A stretch of 64,000 nucleotides of DNA, taken from the NCBI GenBank assembly GCA_040616305.1, contig CP159918.1:62001-126000 (forward strand), read 5' to 3'. The stretch comes from UBA1876 sp003446665 (GTDB lineage Bacteria > Synergistota > Synergistia > Synergistales > Thermovirgaceae). Position 1 is the first letter of the stretch; every line of letters begins with the position of its first letter. The translations under genes were made by a program, and so were the position numbers. Below, in pieces: positions 43,079-51,494 of the stretch. A model generated the notes under the pieces. The model had not been told where the DNA came from and did no database searches. It worked only from the letters and a program-made list of their open reading frames with translations.

Positions 43079-43177
43079 CTAGCTCGCCAGCACTCCGGGA
43101 GGAACCCCGCAGCGGATAATAAGAGCGAGTACGAGTACGAGTATTATGGCGTTCAGGTTCATGGCGAATTCGCTCAC
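43079..43177 (-). CDS. Branched-chain leader peptide of the ilv-leu operon
   Basis: A 32-residue open frame starting with GTG behind AAAGGAGG. It contains the run NLNAIILVLVLALII, i.e. eleven Ile/Leu/Val codons in thirteen, then RCGVPPGVLAS and a stop. With the terminator 20 bases on, this is a classical attenuator sensing charged Ile, Leu and Val tRNAs, like the ilvBN/ilvGMEDA leaders of enterobacteria. An internal ATG at codon 6 is a possible alternative start. Confidence 0.9.
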   Translation of the reverse strand: MSEFAMNLNAIILVLVLALIIRCGVPPGVLAS

Positions 43178-43227
43178 GGGTTTGCCTCCTTTCGATACCG
43201 ACGCTTGGCCGAAATAAATTGCTGAGC

Positions 43228-43256
43228 ATTTTACACAGCGGAACAATGCCTGTCAA
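43228..43256 (-). promoter_or_regulatory. ilv-leu operon promoter
   Basis: On the minus strand TTGACA (43256-43251), 17-bp spacer, TAAAAT (43233-43228). It starts transcription about 45 bases before the leader peptide. Confidence 0.85.
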
Positions 43257-43265
43257 GCACAAATT

Positions 43266-43430
43266 TGGCGCCTGTGACCGGACAGCAATAATGTCACCCT
43301 TTAAGGGGACAGGGAAAATGTCACCCCCATGGGTCACAATACTGAACATGAAGAATAGAGGTGAGCTGCCTTATATCCTCTGCAAACGGGAATTGTCGAG
43401 ACCCGGGAGGCACCTGCCGGAGGAGAAGCC
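43266..43430. other. IS-end relic R2
   Basis: It contains GACAGCAATAATGTCACC and GGACAGGGAAAATGTCACC as a direct pair. Next come GTCACAATACTGAACATGAA and GAATAGAGGTGAGCTGCC, which are shared almost exactly with R3 (45645-45790) and partly with R1. Probably the end of a lost IS21-like element. It abuts the ilv promoter. The rest up to 43800 holds no gene I can support. Confidence 0.45.
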
Positions 43431-43807
43431 CACCAGGTGCGTGTCTGCGACGAGCCGGCGCCGAAGGGTTTCCCCAAGCTCCGGATTGGGGAGGGTTACG
43501 CATACACATGCGGTGTATTTATGCCCCTTCACACCGTTAGGCGTTTCTGCTAGAATTTTTTTGCCGCCGGGGCATGCCTTCCTGTGTATACAAGCCCTCG
43601 CAGGCGAATACCGAGCTCGGACCGTGCTATCCGACATCCTTCCCTGTAGAACGAAACCTGTTTTTTCATTCGAAAACTGTTTTTTAGTAAAACAAACGGA
43701 CGAAAGGAAAATAATGCCGTAACGGGAAAGGTGACTTCTTTAGCTTCCGTGATACCGAAGCGTTGGTCAAAGTATGCATCGAAACATCGGCAAGGAGGTG
43801 CGCCTTT

Positions 43808-44674
43808 ATGAAGCAGAGGATCAATGCAGGAATCGTGCAGATGGATTCCCGTTTGGGAGATGTCGAATCCAACACCGCAAAGGCCGTGGCTTTCATTGAA
43901 AAAGCGGCGAAAGAAGGAGCGCATTTCGTGTGCCTGCCTGAGCTTTTCGCTACAGGCTACAACATGAACATCCTTGGCCGTAGCATAATCGACCTGAGTG
44001 AACGGTATTACGGCTACATTCACAAAAAGATGTCCGAAGCCGCGAAACGCAACAAGGTCCACCTGATAGCCCCCTTCGCCTCCAAACGCTCCGGGCGGGG
44101 GCCCATGTATAATTCCGTGCAGGTTTTCGACGACGAGGGTAGGGAAATCGGGAGCTACGCCAAAACGCATCTTTGGGACCTGGAGAACCTGTATTTCGCG
44201 CAAGGTGCGGAATACCCCGTTTTCGACACCAAATTCGGCAGGATAGGCATTCTCGTGTGTTATGACATTGAATTTCCCGAAGCTTGTAGGGAATTGAGCC
44301 TCAAGGGTGCCGAGATCGTCTTCGCGCCCGCGGCCTGGAACATCGAGTACGAGCGTGACTGGGATATCCAATATCGGCAAAGAGCCGTCGAAAACGGTCT
44401 TTTCGTGGTAGGAGTCAACAGGGTGGGAACCGAAGGCGACCTGACTTTCCTCGGCAAGGGGAAAATACATGACCCCGAAGGGAACAAGATAATCGAATTG
44501 CCCGTAGGAGAGGAGAAAGTTGCCGTAGGAGCCATGGAGATCCCCGTGGAAATCCCCCTCGCTGGCCTGTCGCCTGCGATGGAATTTCCCACAGCATCAG
44601 GTGGGGCGGGTTTCGCCGGCCCCATGAGGGAAGGGAACCTGCCCGAGACGGTTTTCGAGTCAGATTCTGTGTAG
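43808..44674 (+). CDS. Nitrilase-superfamily carbon-nitrogen hydrolase
   Basis: 288 residues. The catalytic triad is visible: Glu in CLPELFATGYNM, Lys in YAKTHLWDLENLYFAQG and Cys in GILVCYDIEFPEACREL. The family hydrolyses amides such as N-carbamoyl amines, omega-amidase substrates or beta-ureidopropionate; the C-terminal third is unusual and gives no specificity. ATG at 43808 follows AAGGAGGTG. It is a single-gene unit with its own terminator. A 3' fragment of a close paralogue lies at 47220-47438. Confidence 0.9.
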   Translation: MKQRINAGIVQMDSRLGDVESNTAKAVAFIEKAAKEGAHFVCLPELFATGYNMNILGRSIIDLSERYYGYIHKKMSEAAKRNKVHLIAPFASKRSGRGPMYNSVQVFDDEGREIGSYAKTHLWDLENLYFAQGAEYPVFDTKFGRIGILVCYDIEFPEACRELSLKGAEIVFAPAAWNIEYERDWDIQYRQRAVENGLFVVGVNRVGTEGDLTFLGKGKIHDPEGNKIIELPVGEEKVAVGAMEIPVEIPLAGLSPAMEFPTASGGAGFAGPMREGNLPETVFESDSV

Positions 44675-44700
44675 GTGCAGCCTGCGGCAAGAGATGAAGA

Positions 44701-44745
44701 CCAAAAACGCCATCCGCAAAAAAAGCGGATGGCGTTTTTGGTTTG
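44701..44745. terminator. Strong bidirectional terminator
   Basis: 17-base perfect arms (CCAAAAACGCCATCCGC and its complement) around seven A residues, with built-in T-runs in both directions. Confidence 0.9.
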
Positions 44746-45351
44746 CCCAGCGTGGCGAGTACATCCGGTCTGGTGGAAGAAGCAGGCGTCACCCCGGCCA
44801 GGGGCAAGACAATCCGAATTGCAAAGGCGTTGCTGGCAACGGCGGGGTCAGAAGGAAGCAATAGGAAGTGTACGGCACACAGCGAGAGCGAACCTGATAC
44901 GGCAATGCAGGTGAGTAAGCGTGCCAAATATCGCGAAGCCCCAAACCTGGTCAGATCTGGACTGTGATTGAGGGTGCGGTCTGGTCCGCAGGGCCATGGG
45001 GACCCAAAAGGCTCCTTGGTTGCGAAGAGAGGAAGTTCATTTCAGGATCTCCGGAAAGGGAAAAGGCGTGGTCGACTGGGCACAAGCCGTCCAATGGGAC
45101 GGGACACGATGGATGCGGAAACCTGTGACAGGGAATCTGCGCCCATTGGCCGCTCAACGGGGTAAACGGGGACCTTGGGCTGTATATTGCCCAAAGAGGG
45201 ATAGAAGGCAGCCGCCCCGGATGAACAGCCGAAGGCGAATCACGTACAATCTTAGTGAAGGAGACACAGATGATCCTCTGAAAATTACCGAAAAGGGAGT
45301 CGATGAGGCGGGGACTTGTTCACCCCGTCTCACCCTACTCGATAGGATCAC
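44746..45351. other. Stretch without a recognisable gene
   Basis: Open frames on the plus strand (e.g. about 44996-45355) have no family resemblance I can name and no convincing ribosome site. The base composition is normal. The flanks are a terminator and an IS1380 relic, so this is probably decayed mobile DNA. I see no tRNA and no CRISPR. Confidence 0.4.
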
Positions 45352-45596
45352 CTGACCGGCATGGCGCACGATACGCGCTGGTGCGGTGTAGATGGTCGCC
45401 AACAGATGCTTCTGGTGATAGCGTGACCAGCCCGGCGGAAGCACGTGGTGCGTGACAAGCCACTGCAGGTTGAAGGACAGGACCGCCAGGTACCACCATG
45501 CAGCGTTGGCTTCAAAGCTGCCCGTGGGGACGTGCCTTCCGACCAGTTGACGTTGTAGGTTTCGTTGGAGCGTTCACTCCTGTAGTTGTAGAGCGT
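45352..45596 (-). pseudogene. IS1380-family transposase fragment
   Basis: Near-identical in translation to parts of the intact IS1380 transposase: LPPGWSRYHQKHLLATIYTA and PARIVRHAGQVIL, preceded by a copy of the segment around 20190-20280. It then jumps to the segment around 19500-19555 (complement of CTACAACTACA ... AACGCTCCAACGAA). An internal deletion of about 0.6 kb has therefore occurred, and both ends are missing. Confidence 0.8.
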
Positions 45597-45616
45597 TTCC
45601 GTCCCTGCAAGGTTTC

Positions 45617-45643
45617 CGTTAAACCGCGGAATGCGGTTTAACG
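45617..45643. repeat. Perfect 11-bp stem hairpin
   Basis: CGTTAAACCGC and GCGGTTTAACG around GGAAT, directly before relic R3. No T run follows. It may be an IS end or recombination site. Confidence 0.5.
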
Positions 45644-45644
45644 C

Positions 45645-45790
45645 TGCGACCCGACAGGGATAATGTCACCCCCATGCGTCACAATGCTGAACATGAAGAA
45701 TAGAGGTGAGCTGCCTTATATCCTCTGCAAGCGGGCATTGGCAAGGCCCAGGGAGGCACCTCCATCTCCCGGAAAGAGTGACATGGAGCT
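45645..45790. other. IS-end relic R3
   Basis: GACCCGACAGGGATAATGTC, then ACCCCCATGCGTCACAATGC and TGAACATGAAGAATAGAGGT, clearly the same sequence as R2 at 43.3 kb, with similarity continuing for about 60 bases (CCTTATATCCTCTGCAA). Confidence 0.5.
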
Positions 45791-45815
45791 CTTCCTTGCA
45801 GTTCTTTTTTGAAGG

Positions 45816-47012
45816 TCATACCAGAAACCCTACGCTTTCAAGTGGCCTATTGATGCCGTCCGTTTTCGTTGAAGGTGACAGGATCAGCTTCTCGAAAGCG
45901 TTGATGCCCTTGAACTGGTTCCGGCCTTTTCCCTTGCCTCCGACTTCGATCACTATGTTGCCTTCTTCTTTTGACAACAGATAGTCCGGTGTTTTTGCGC
46001 CACGCGTCGTTTTTAGATAACTGAAAGCAAGCCCCGCAGCTTTCATCATGGACACAAAGAAGTCCTCTCTCAGCGGACCCAGGCAATCTTCCATCTTCCT
46101 GTAAAGAAGCCTGTAGGGCAGGGCCATCAAGATCTTGGGTTCCTTCAGGACATTGGTCCCTTCCGGAAAGACCTGATTGATGATGAAGGCCTTTTCGAGC
46201 AGTGTGGTATATTGGGCGGCCTTGTATTTTGTAATGCCGAGGTTCCTGGAAATACTCGAATAATTGATCCCGTCGACTTCACTTTTTCCTATAAATTCAA
46301 GAGTCTTCCTGATAAGGTCCACTTCGTCGATGGTTATTTTGGCGACCCTGGGAATGTCATCGGACACCACTTTCCCGACGATGTTTTCAAGGAGCGGGAG
46401 CGGGTCGGGTTCATCCAGGGCGAAGGGCAGCACCCCGCCTCCAAGATAGTCCCTGAAGAGGCCGGAATACCGAAGCGGCACGGACAGACCGCGATTTAGC
46501 AGTATATCCTCCAGGGATATCCGGTGCGGCGCTTCACCGGTTTTGAAGAGGATGTATTCCCTGAAAGAGAAGGGAAAAAGCTGCCGAATCACGACTCTTC
46601 TTGAAAGATCGTAAGAAGAATGGTAGATGGATAGCGAAACGGAACTGGTGAAAATCACCCTGATGTCGAGAAAGTCGTAGATTTTTTTGAGCATCTCATC
46701 GTAGCCGGGACAGTAGTGAATTTCGTCGATCAGCAAAAGAGAAAAACCCAGGTCGGTGTTCAGCTGCTTTGCCAGTTCGAAAAGGTCCCCATCCCTGCAG
46801 GTATCCGCAGACAGATAAAATGCGTTCTCATTCTTGTGAGCGAACTGCCTGAGCAGGACCGTTTTACCGACGCCTCTCGGGCCGGCGATGCCGACGAAAT
46901 GCTTGCCTTCATTTTCCAGGAGTTCTTTTAGAAGGCTCCTTGATTTTTCGTATCGGCCCCCCTCGACCCGGGCCATCCTGTGCATTTCAAGAAGGTCACT
47001 GAAAGATGCCAT
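45816..47012 (-). CDS. AAA ATPase with C-terminal DUF4143-like domain
   Basis: 398 residues. Walker A GIAGPRGVGKTVLLRQF and Walker B FSLLLIDEIHYCPGYDEML, followed by an arginine-containing sensor (VIFTSSVSLSIYHSSYDLSRR). The C-terminal part (ATTRGAKTPDYLL-type: TRGAKTPDYLLSKEEGNIVI and EVGGKGKGRNQFKGI) resembles the DUF4143 region, a restriction-endonuclease-like fold. Proteins of this group are common, variable in presence and functionally unclear; links to defence or mobile DNA have been suggested. It lies between IS relics and a broken nitrilase copy. Confidence 0.85.
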   Translation of the reverse strand: MASFSDLLEMHRMARVEGGRYEKSRSLLKELLENEGKHFVGIAGPRGVGKTVLLRQFAHKNENAFYLSADTCRDGDLFELAKQLNTDLGFSLLLIDEIHYCPGYDEMLKKIYDFLDIRVIFTSSVSLSIYHSSYDLSRRVVIRQLFPFSFREYILFKTGEAPHRISLEDILLNRGLSVPLRYSGLFRDYLGGGVLPFALDEPDPLPLLENIVGKVVSDDIPRVAKITIDEVDLIRKTLEFIGKSEVDGINYSSISRNLGITKYKAAQYTTLLEKAFIINQVFPEGTNVLKEPKILMALPYRLLYRKMEDCLGPLREDFFVSMMKAAGLAFSYLKTTRGAKTPDYLLSKEEGNIVIEVGGKGKGRNQFKGINAFEKLILSPSTKTDGINRPLESVGFLV

Positions 47013-47043
47013 TCAATCACGCTCCCTCTCAAACCGTAGAGTA

Positions 47044-47072
47044 ATTTTACGAAATGATATGCATTTTGTAAA
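47044..47072 (-). promoter_or_regulatory. Promoter of the AAA ATPase gene
   Basis: On the minus strand TTTACA (47072-47067), 17-bp spacer, TAAAAT (47049-47044), about 30 bases before the ATG. Confidence 0.7.
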
Positions 47073-47219
47073 ATGAATGTACGATATGACGCTGAAGTAT
47101 CTTCGCCGGATCTTTTAGGAAAGCAGCTCGTACTTATCGAAACGGAGCAGGATTGCCTCGAGCGTGCGTATGGCCTTCATGGGCAAAGGCTTGCCTAGGC
47201 CGGGGCATAATGGACCTGG

Positions 47220-47438
47220 GGGAAAATTCATGACCCCGAAGGGAACAAGATAATCGAATTGCCTGTAAGAGAGGAGAAAGTCGCCGTAGGAGCCATGGAG
47301 ATCCCCGTGAAGATCCCCCTCGCCGGCCTGGTTCCGGATGCGGCGTTTACAGCAGCTTCGGGGGGAGAGGATTTTCTCCACAGCGTTGAGGAAACAGTGG
47401 AAACAAATGTGCCGGTAAAAGAGACCGACCTGGTGTAG
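47220..47438 (+). pseudogene. 3' fragment of a nitrilase-family gene
   Basis: The frame KIHDPEGNKIIELPVREEKV then AVGAMEIPVKIPLAGL matches the C-terminal part of the nitrilase at 43808-44674, then diverges towards its own stop at 47438. No upstream coding part is present: the catalytic residues are missing. It has its own terminator. Confidence 0.85.
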
Positions 47439-47464
47439 CGGTGCCGCACTCTGGAATAAAACTC

Positions 47465-47498
47465 AGCGCCATCCCTCTTCCGGGGGATGGCGCTTTTA
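47465..47498 (+). terminator. Terminator after the nitrilase fragment
   Basis: AGCGCCATCCC pairs with GGGATGGCGCT, followed by TTTT. The GCCATCC core is like the terminator of the intact nitrilase gene. Confidence 0.75.
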
Positions 47499-47550
47499 AT
47501 GTGCAAGTGCATTTCCCCTGAAAGCGAGTCGAAATTCTTCGGGGTATGAT

Positions 47551-48336
47551 TCAAAAGGAAACATCAGAACCCTCGTCCGGGAAATCAACTGCGAGCTCCT
47601 TTTGGGAAAAATCGCCGTCGTGGCAGTAATGCTCCACGTCCTCGATGATATTGTTTATATGTACCAACATTGCCCTTTCCGCCGCCTCGGGGTTTCTTCG
47701 GGCAATGGCCTCATAGATGGGCATATGGTCTCCGCCCAGAATGCGCCCCTCCCTTTGGCGTATCAACGCAAAGACTTGTTGTATGTGGACATCCTGGCGA
47801 ACCAGTTTCAACGTCGTCAGAAGCACGTTGTTCTTGCCGGCCCGGGCGATGGCCTCGTGAAACAACCGGTCCACCACGGCGATGCTGGGGACTTTTTCGG
47901 GCTTGCTGTCAAGAATTTCTGCAAAGACCCTAATTTCCGTAAGGTCTTCTTCTGTGGCGTTGAGCGCCGCCAGCCTGGCCGTTTCTCGCTCTATAGCCCG
48001 GCGGGCGACAAGGATATTGAGCAAATCCTCGGGCGCCCGCATGTAAAGTTCTTCCAAGAGGGATTGGGCGAGCCTGAGGCCTTTCCCCTGTTCTTCCAGC
48101 TTCTGCAGGTATTCCTGCCCTTTTGGTGAAAGAATTCTACCCTTGTTGCTGATCTTTTCGACGTATCCTTTTTCGTCAAGATCCTGGAGAATGCGTCCTG
48201 CAGTGGCCATGCTTACGGGATAGCCCATTCTGCCGAGGGAGTGGGCAAGGGAACCCGCACCGATGGGCTCGGATGAACTTCCCAGGACCTTAAGCGCCAG
48301 GTGAAGCATATTGTTTTGGGTAGAGAAATCATTCAT
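47551..48336 (-). CDS. Winged-helix FCD-domain transcriptional regulator
   Basis: 261 residues. The N-terminal winged helix (SLAHSLGRMGYPVSMATAGR, then ILQDLDEKGYVEK) is of the HTH_12/RNase R-like type rather than standard GntR. The C-terminal all-helical FCD domain has metal-site His residues in DRLFHEAIARAG, GDHMPIYEAI and AMLVHINNII. FCD regulators sense carboxylic acids or amino-acid catabolites. It lies 28 bp downstream of, and in the same direction as, the ThDP enzyme gene, so it may control that operon. GGAGGAAGG precedes the ATG. Confidence 0.83.
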   Translation of the reverse strand: MNDFSTQNNMLHLALKVLGSSSEPIGAGSLAHSLGRMGYPVSMATAGRILQDLDEKGYVEKISNKGRILSPKGQEYLQKLEEQGKGLRLAQSLLEELYMRAPEDLLNILVARRAIERETARLAALNATEEDLTEIRVFAEILDSKPEKVPSIAVVDRLFHEAIARAGKNNVLLTTLKLVRQDVHIQQVFALIRQREGRILGGDHMPIYEAIARRNPEAAERAMLVHINNIIEDVEHYCHDGDFSQKELAVDFPDEGSDVSF

Positions 48337-48364
48337 TTGTTCCTTCCTCCTGGAAGGGCTTCTT

Positions 48365-50089
48365 TTATCTCCAATATGGACACTCCATACCGAGTTTTTC
48401 CGCTTTTTTCGCCCACTCGGGAACAGGGGGGATGCACTCGTCCTCGGGTGGTACGGGCAACTCGAGCAGTGCCGGGCCCTTCGTGCGGAAAAATGAGGGC
48501 AGCACCGCGTGAAGCGAGTCTTTCGGATAGGCCCTATAGGCCTGTAGTCCGAAGCTTTCCGCCAGCTTCACGTAATCTACCTCGACGAAATCGGTGGCGA
48601 AGTTCCGTCCGCCATAGCTGAAGCGATTTGTGGCCCGAATCCAGCCATAACTTTTGTTGTTGAAGAGCACGATTTTCACGTTCCTGCCAAGCCTCGCGGC
48701 CGTTTCCAGTTCTCCCGTCACGAAACCGAAACTTCCGTCACCGGTCATATTTAGCACGGTGGTCTCTTCGGGAAGCGCGAAGGAAGCGCCCAGTGCAGCG
48801 GGAAGCCCGTAACCGAGAGCTCCCATGGCGTAGTTGGTCACAAAACGTCTTCCCGCCGCCGGGACTTTCCAGAAGGCAGCCGGATAGACGGCGCTCATCC
48901 CGGGATCCGCGACGATGACAGTATCCGGGGGCATGGCGGTGGTGATCGCCTCGACTGCCTGTAAGGGATCCAGCAATCCTTCCGGGAGGTTCTCGCCCCT
49001 TTTCTTGCCAGAAAAGGCACCGCGCCGTTTTGCCACAACAGGTCTCATGTCGCAAGAAGGCACAAGGCGGTTTTGCCTGGCCGTATCAAGAAGAGCCCGA
49101 AGGGTCGACTTTACGTCCCCATGAAGAAGCACACCGTTACCGCAGGCATTGCCAAGATCTCTTTCGTTCAGGTTAAGATGAACGAACCGGGCTTCCGAAC
49201 CGGCTCTGGGAAGAGTGCCTCCGTCGGTTCCCACCGAATCGGTGCTGTTTCCCACGAAAAAGACGAGGTCGGCTTCCTCTAGGAAGGAGTTGGAAAAGGC
49301 CGAGCTGCCCCTTGAACCTGTCACTCCCAGGGAAAGAGGGTGATTTTCGGCGATGCTGCCTTTGCCGTTGATGGTGGTCCCCACGGCGAGACCGAAATAT
49401 TCCGCCGTTTCCGCGACCTCGTCCCATGCCCTTGATGCCAGGACACCCTGTCCGCAGACCATGACGCCCCTTTCGCACGAGGCGAGGGCTTTTGCGGCTT
49501 CGGCGACGGAATCCCGATCGGCGGCAGGCCGCGTTCCGGGATAGGTGGAAAAAGGTTTTTGGGCAGGAGGAAGGCTGATTGAGATTTCCTCTTCGATGAC
49601 GTCCATGGGTAATCTCAGGTGGACAGGACCCGGACAGCCGGTCGTGGCAACCCTGAAAGCCCTTTGTATCAGAAAGGGAATTTCGTCGCCTCTCGTGGCG
49701 GTCAGTGTTTCCTTGGTTATGTTTTCGAACAGGGCCGTCTGGTCGAAGGCCGTAAGCATGTTGTGTTTTTCGGAGTGCAGGGGGACGTCGCTGGTAAGTA
49801 CGATAAGCGGGACGCATGATTTGAGTGCCTCCACCACGCCAGGGATCATATGGGTGGCCCCGACGCTGGGCCCTTCGCATACTCCCGGTTTTCCTGAGAG
49901 TCTTGCGTATCCGTCGGCCATGAAGACCGCGTGCCTTTCATCCCTTGCCATTACGTGGGTTATTTCGTCGAATTTCTCCCAGGCATGATAAAGACCGAGA
50001 GTCGTTTCCCCCGGAAGCCCGAACACGTATTCCACATCATATTTTTTCAGCATCGCCAGAAGCGCTTCGGCTGTTTTCATTAGAGACAT
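48365..50089 (-). CDS. ThDP-dependent enzyme, acetolactate-synthase family, substrate unknown
   Basis: 574 residues. The position of the usual catalytic Glu reads MARDERHAVFMADGYAR, so Glu is kept. The C-terminal ThDP motif is NMTGDGSFGFVTGELETAAR, then IVLFNNKSYGWIRATNR. It is neither IlvB (no GMVRQWQ) nor the AruI-like enzyme at 1659-3287. Family relatives act on 2-oxoacids, sulfoacetaldehyde or oxalyl-CoA; none can be chosen. It lies in a possible operon with the DAP-dehydrogenase gene (50-bp gap) and the FCD regulator (28-bp gap). Two ATGs are possible (50089, 50080); AGAGG favours 50089. Confidence 0.8.
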   Translation of the reverse strand: MSLMKTAEALLAMLKKYDVEYVFGLPGETTLGLYHAWEKFDEITHVMARDERHAVFMADGYARLSGKPGVCEGPSVGATHMIPGVVEALKSCVPLIVLTSDVPLHSEKHNMLTAFDQTALFENITKETLTATRGDEIPFLIQRAFRVATTGCPGPVHLRLPMDVIEEEISISLPPAQKPFSTYPGTRPAADRDSVAEAAKALASCERGVMVCGQGVLASRAWDEVAETAEYFGLAVGTTINGKGSIAENHPLSLGVTGSRGSSAFSNSFLEEADLVFFVGNSTDSVGTDGGTLPRAGSEARFVHLNLNERDLGNACGNGVLLHGDVKSTLRALLDTARQNRLVPSCDMRPVVAKRRGAFSGKKRGENLPEGLLDPLQAVEAITTAMPPDTVIVADPGMSAVYPAAFWKVPAAGRRFVTNYAMGALGYGLPAALGASFALPEETTVLNMTGDGSFGFVTGELETAARLGRNVKIVLFNNKSYGWIRATNRFSYGGRNFATDFVEVDYVKLAESFGLQAYRAYPKDSLHAVLPSFFRTKGPALLELPVPPEDECIPPVPEWAKKAEKLGMECPYWR

Positions 50090-50139
50090 AGATTAAACCT
50101 CTCTTTTAATTTATCGATTTTTAGGGTTTTAGCTGAACT

Positions 50140-51045
50140 CTAAACAAGCCTTTTTAAGATGCTTTTATGGTCACCAGGCAGGCAATCTGCTATGGGGATA
50201 TCAAGCAACGTATAGCAGCCTGGTTTCTGACGTACAACTCCGCGTGCAGCGGAGACCATTACTTGTGCTGTCGCCGCCGGATTCATGACCGTCATTTCAA
50301 AGCTCATCCGCTGATTATAAGTCTTTCCAGAGGCTCCTTTGCGTTCCATACGAACGCCATGACCTAAATCAAGAATGCTGTCTATTTCTTCCACAGGTTC
50401 CACAGTAGTGTTGTCTTTTTGAAAATATTCGTCTTCAAAAATCCTACGGCGAATATCGTTTATATCAAATCCTTCTTTTAACACCACATAAACGGCACGT
50501 TTGTGTAACCCATGCCCTATCGGCAGTGTCAAAGAAATTGCGTCTTTGACGCCCGGTATTTTTTTTATGGCGACAGTGTGCCCCATACTGATTCCGGGTC
50601 CGAAATTGGTGTATGTAATACCCTTAGGGGCAATGAGTTCAAACACTCCGCGAAAAATTGAATCTGTCCCGGGATCCCATCCCGCTCCTGTCATTGCGGC
50701 TACGCCACCTTTTACAGCGCTTTCTTCCAAAACGGAATACAAATCAAGCAAACTTTCCCCATGTATATCATAGCAATCCACCGTAGAAATACCTTGTTCA
50801 AGAAGAGTTGGTGCAACGACGGGAACTGAACGGCTTGGAATCGCTAAAATAGCAACATTTACGTTCTCAAGTCGCGTTATATCCATGGCAACCGGTAAAC
50901 CCGTTTCGGTTTTGATGCTCTCCATTTTGTCAGGTTTCCTTACGATGATTCCTGCCATTTCCATATCTGGAGCGTCGTTTACCGAACAAATAACTTCTTT
51001 ACCCACACTACCAAACCCAACCAAGACAACACGTGTTTTAACCAA
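50140..51045 (-). CDS. ddh: meso-Diaminopimelate D-dehydrogenase family protein
   Basis: 301 residues. NADP-binding VVLVGFGSVGKEV at the start; family signatures TVDCYDIHGESLLDL, MTGAGWDPGTDSIFR, NFGPGISMGHTVAIKKIPGV and ARGVVRQKPGCYTLLDIP agree with Ddh. It interconverts meso-diaminopimelate and 2-amino-6-oxopimelate plus ammonia, either in lysine/cell-wall synthesis or in catabolism of peptidoglycan-derived DAP. TTG start at 51045 behind AAGGAG. Clearly AT-richer than the ThDP gene downstream. Divergent from spmA-spmB-LD-carboxypeptidase-M20, which suggests a shared substrate. Confidence 0.85.
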   Translation of the reverse strand: MVKTRVVLVGFGSVGKEVICSVNDAPDMEMAGIIVRKPDKMESIKTETGLPVAMDITRLENVNVAILAIPSRSVPVVAPTLLEQGISTVDCYDIHGESLLDLYSVLEESAVKGGVAAMTGAGWDPGTDSIFRGVFELIAPKGITYTNFGPGISMGHTVAIKKIPGVKDAISLTLPIGHGLHKRAVYVVLKEGFDINDIRRRIFEDEYFQKDNTTVEPVEEIDSILDLGHGVRMERKGASGKTYNQRMSFEMTVMNPAATAQVMVSAARGVVRQKPGCYTLLDIPIADCLPGDHKSILKRLV

Positions 51046-51100
51046 CTCGCACGACTCCTTCTCGAGGAATTCATTGTTTATAAGTGATGAGTATATAGTG

Positions 51101-51129
51101 TTTATATATTCTCTTCAAAGACTAGTCAA
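51101..51129 (-). promoter_or_regulatory. Promoter of the ddh operon
   Basis: On the minus strand TTGACT (51129-51124), 17-bp spacer, TATAAA (51106-51101), about 55 bases before the TTG start. Confidence 0.8.
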
Positions 51130-51277
51130 GTCTTTATATGACACATAAAAATTGGAGTTTTAAAAAATCGCGAACTACTCGAAATCGCAATATATAATTA
51201 AAAAACAAAGATTACAGGAGGGCGAGTCCGGCTATTTATGAGTTATTTCTGTGATTTAAATCGTGCCAGTGTCTTGA

Positions 51278-51306
51278 TTGACAAAAATTCAGACATTGCA
51301 TATAGT
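51278..51306 (+). promoter_or_regulatory. Promoter of the spmA-M20 operon
   Basis: TTGACA (51278-51283), 17-bp spacer, TATAGT (51301-51306). About 180 bases of untranslated leader follow. The 449-bp divergent region (51046-51494) holds no gene; it is very AT-rich and is the natural place for an operator. Confidence 0.8.
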
Positions 51307-51494
51307 GCTTTTTATACTCAATGTTGATTAGTGAAGGAAAACTGTTTTTCAACAAAGCTCATCAAAAAAGAAAAACAAAGCAGGCTAACGCACACTATTC
51401 GTGACAATAACAGGAAATCCAAAAAGAAAATAGAGGAGGTGTTTTTAAGCCGTTTTTATTTGTGTAGTGTATTAAAAAAGAGGGAGGAATGTTT

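Noticed and set aside
44746..45351. Group II intron relic
   Set aside because: A GGTGCGGTC near 44975 resembles a 5' intron end, but I found no domain V-like hairpin and no reverse transcriptase motif.
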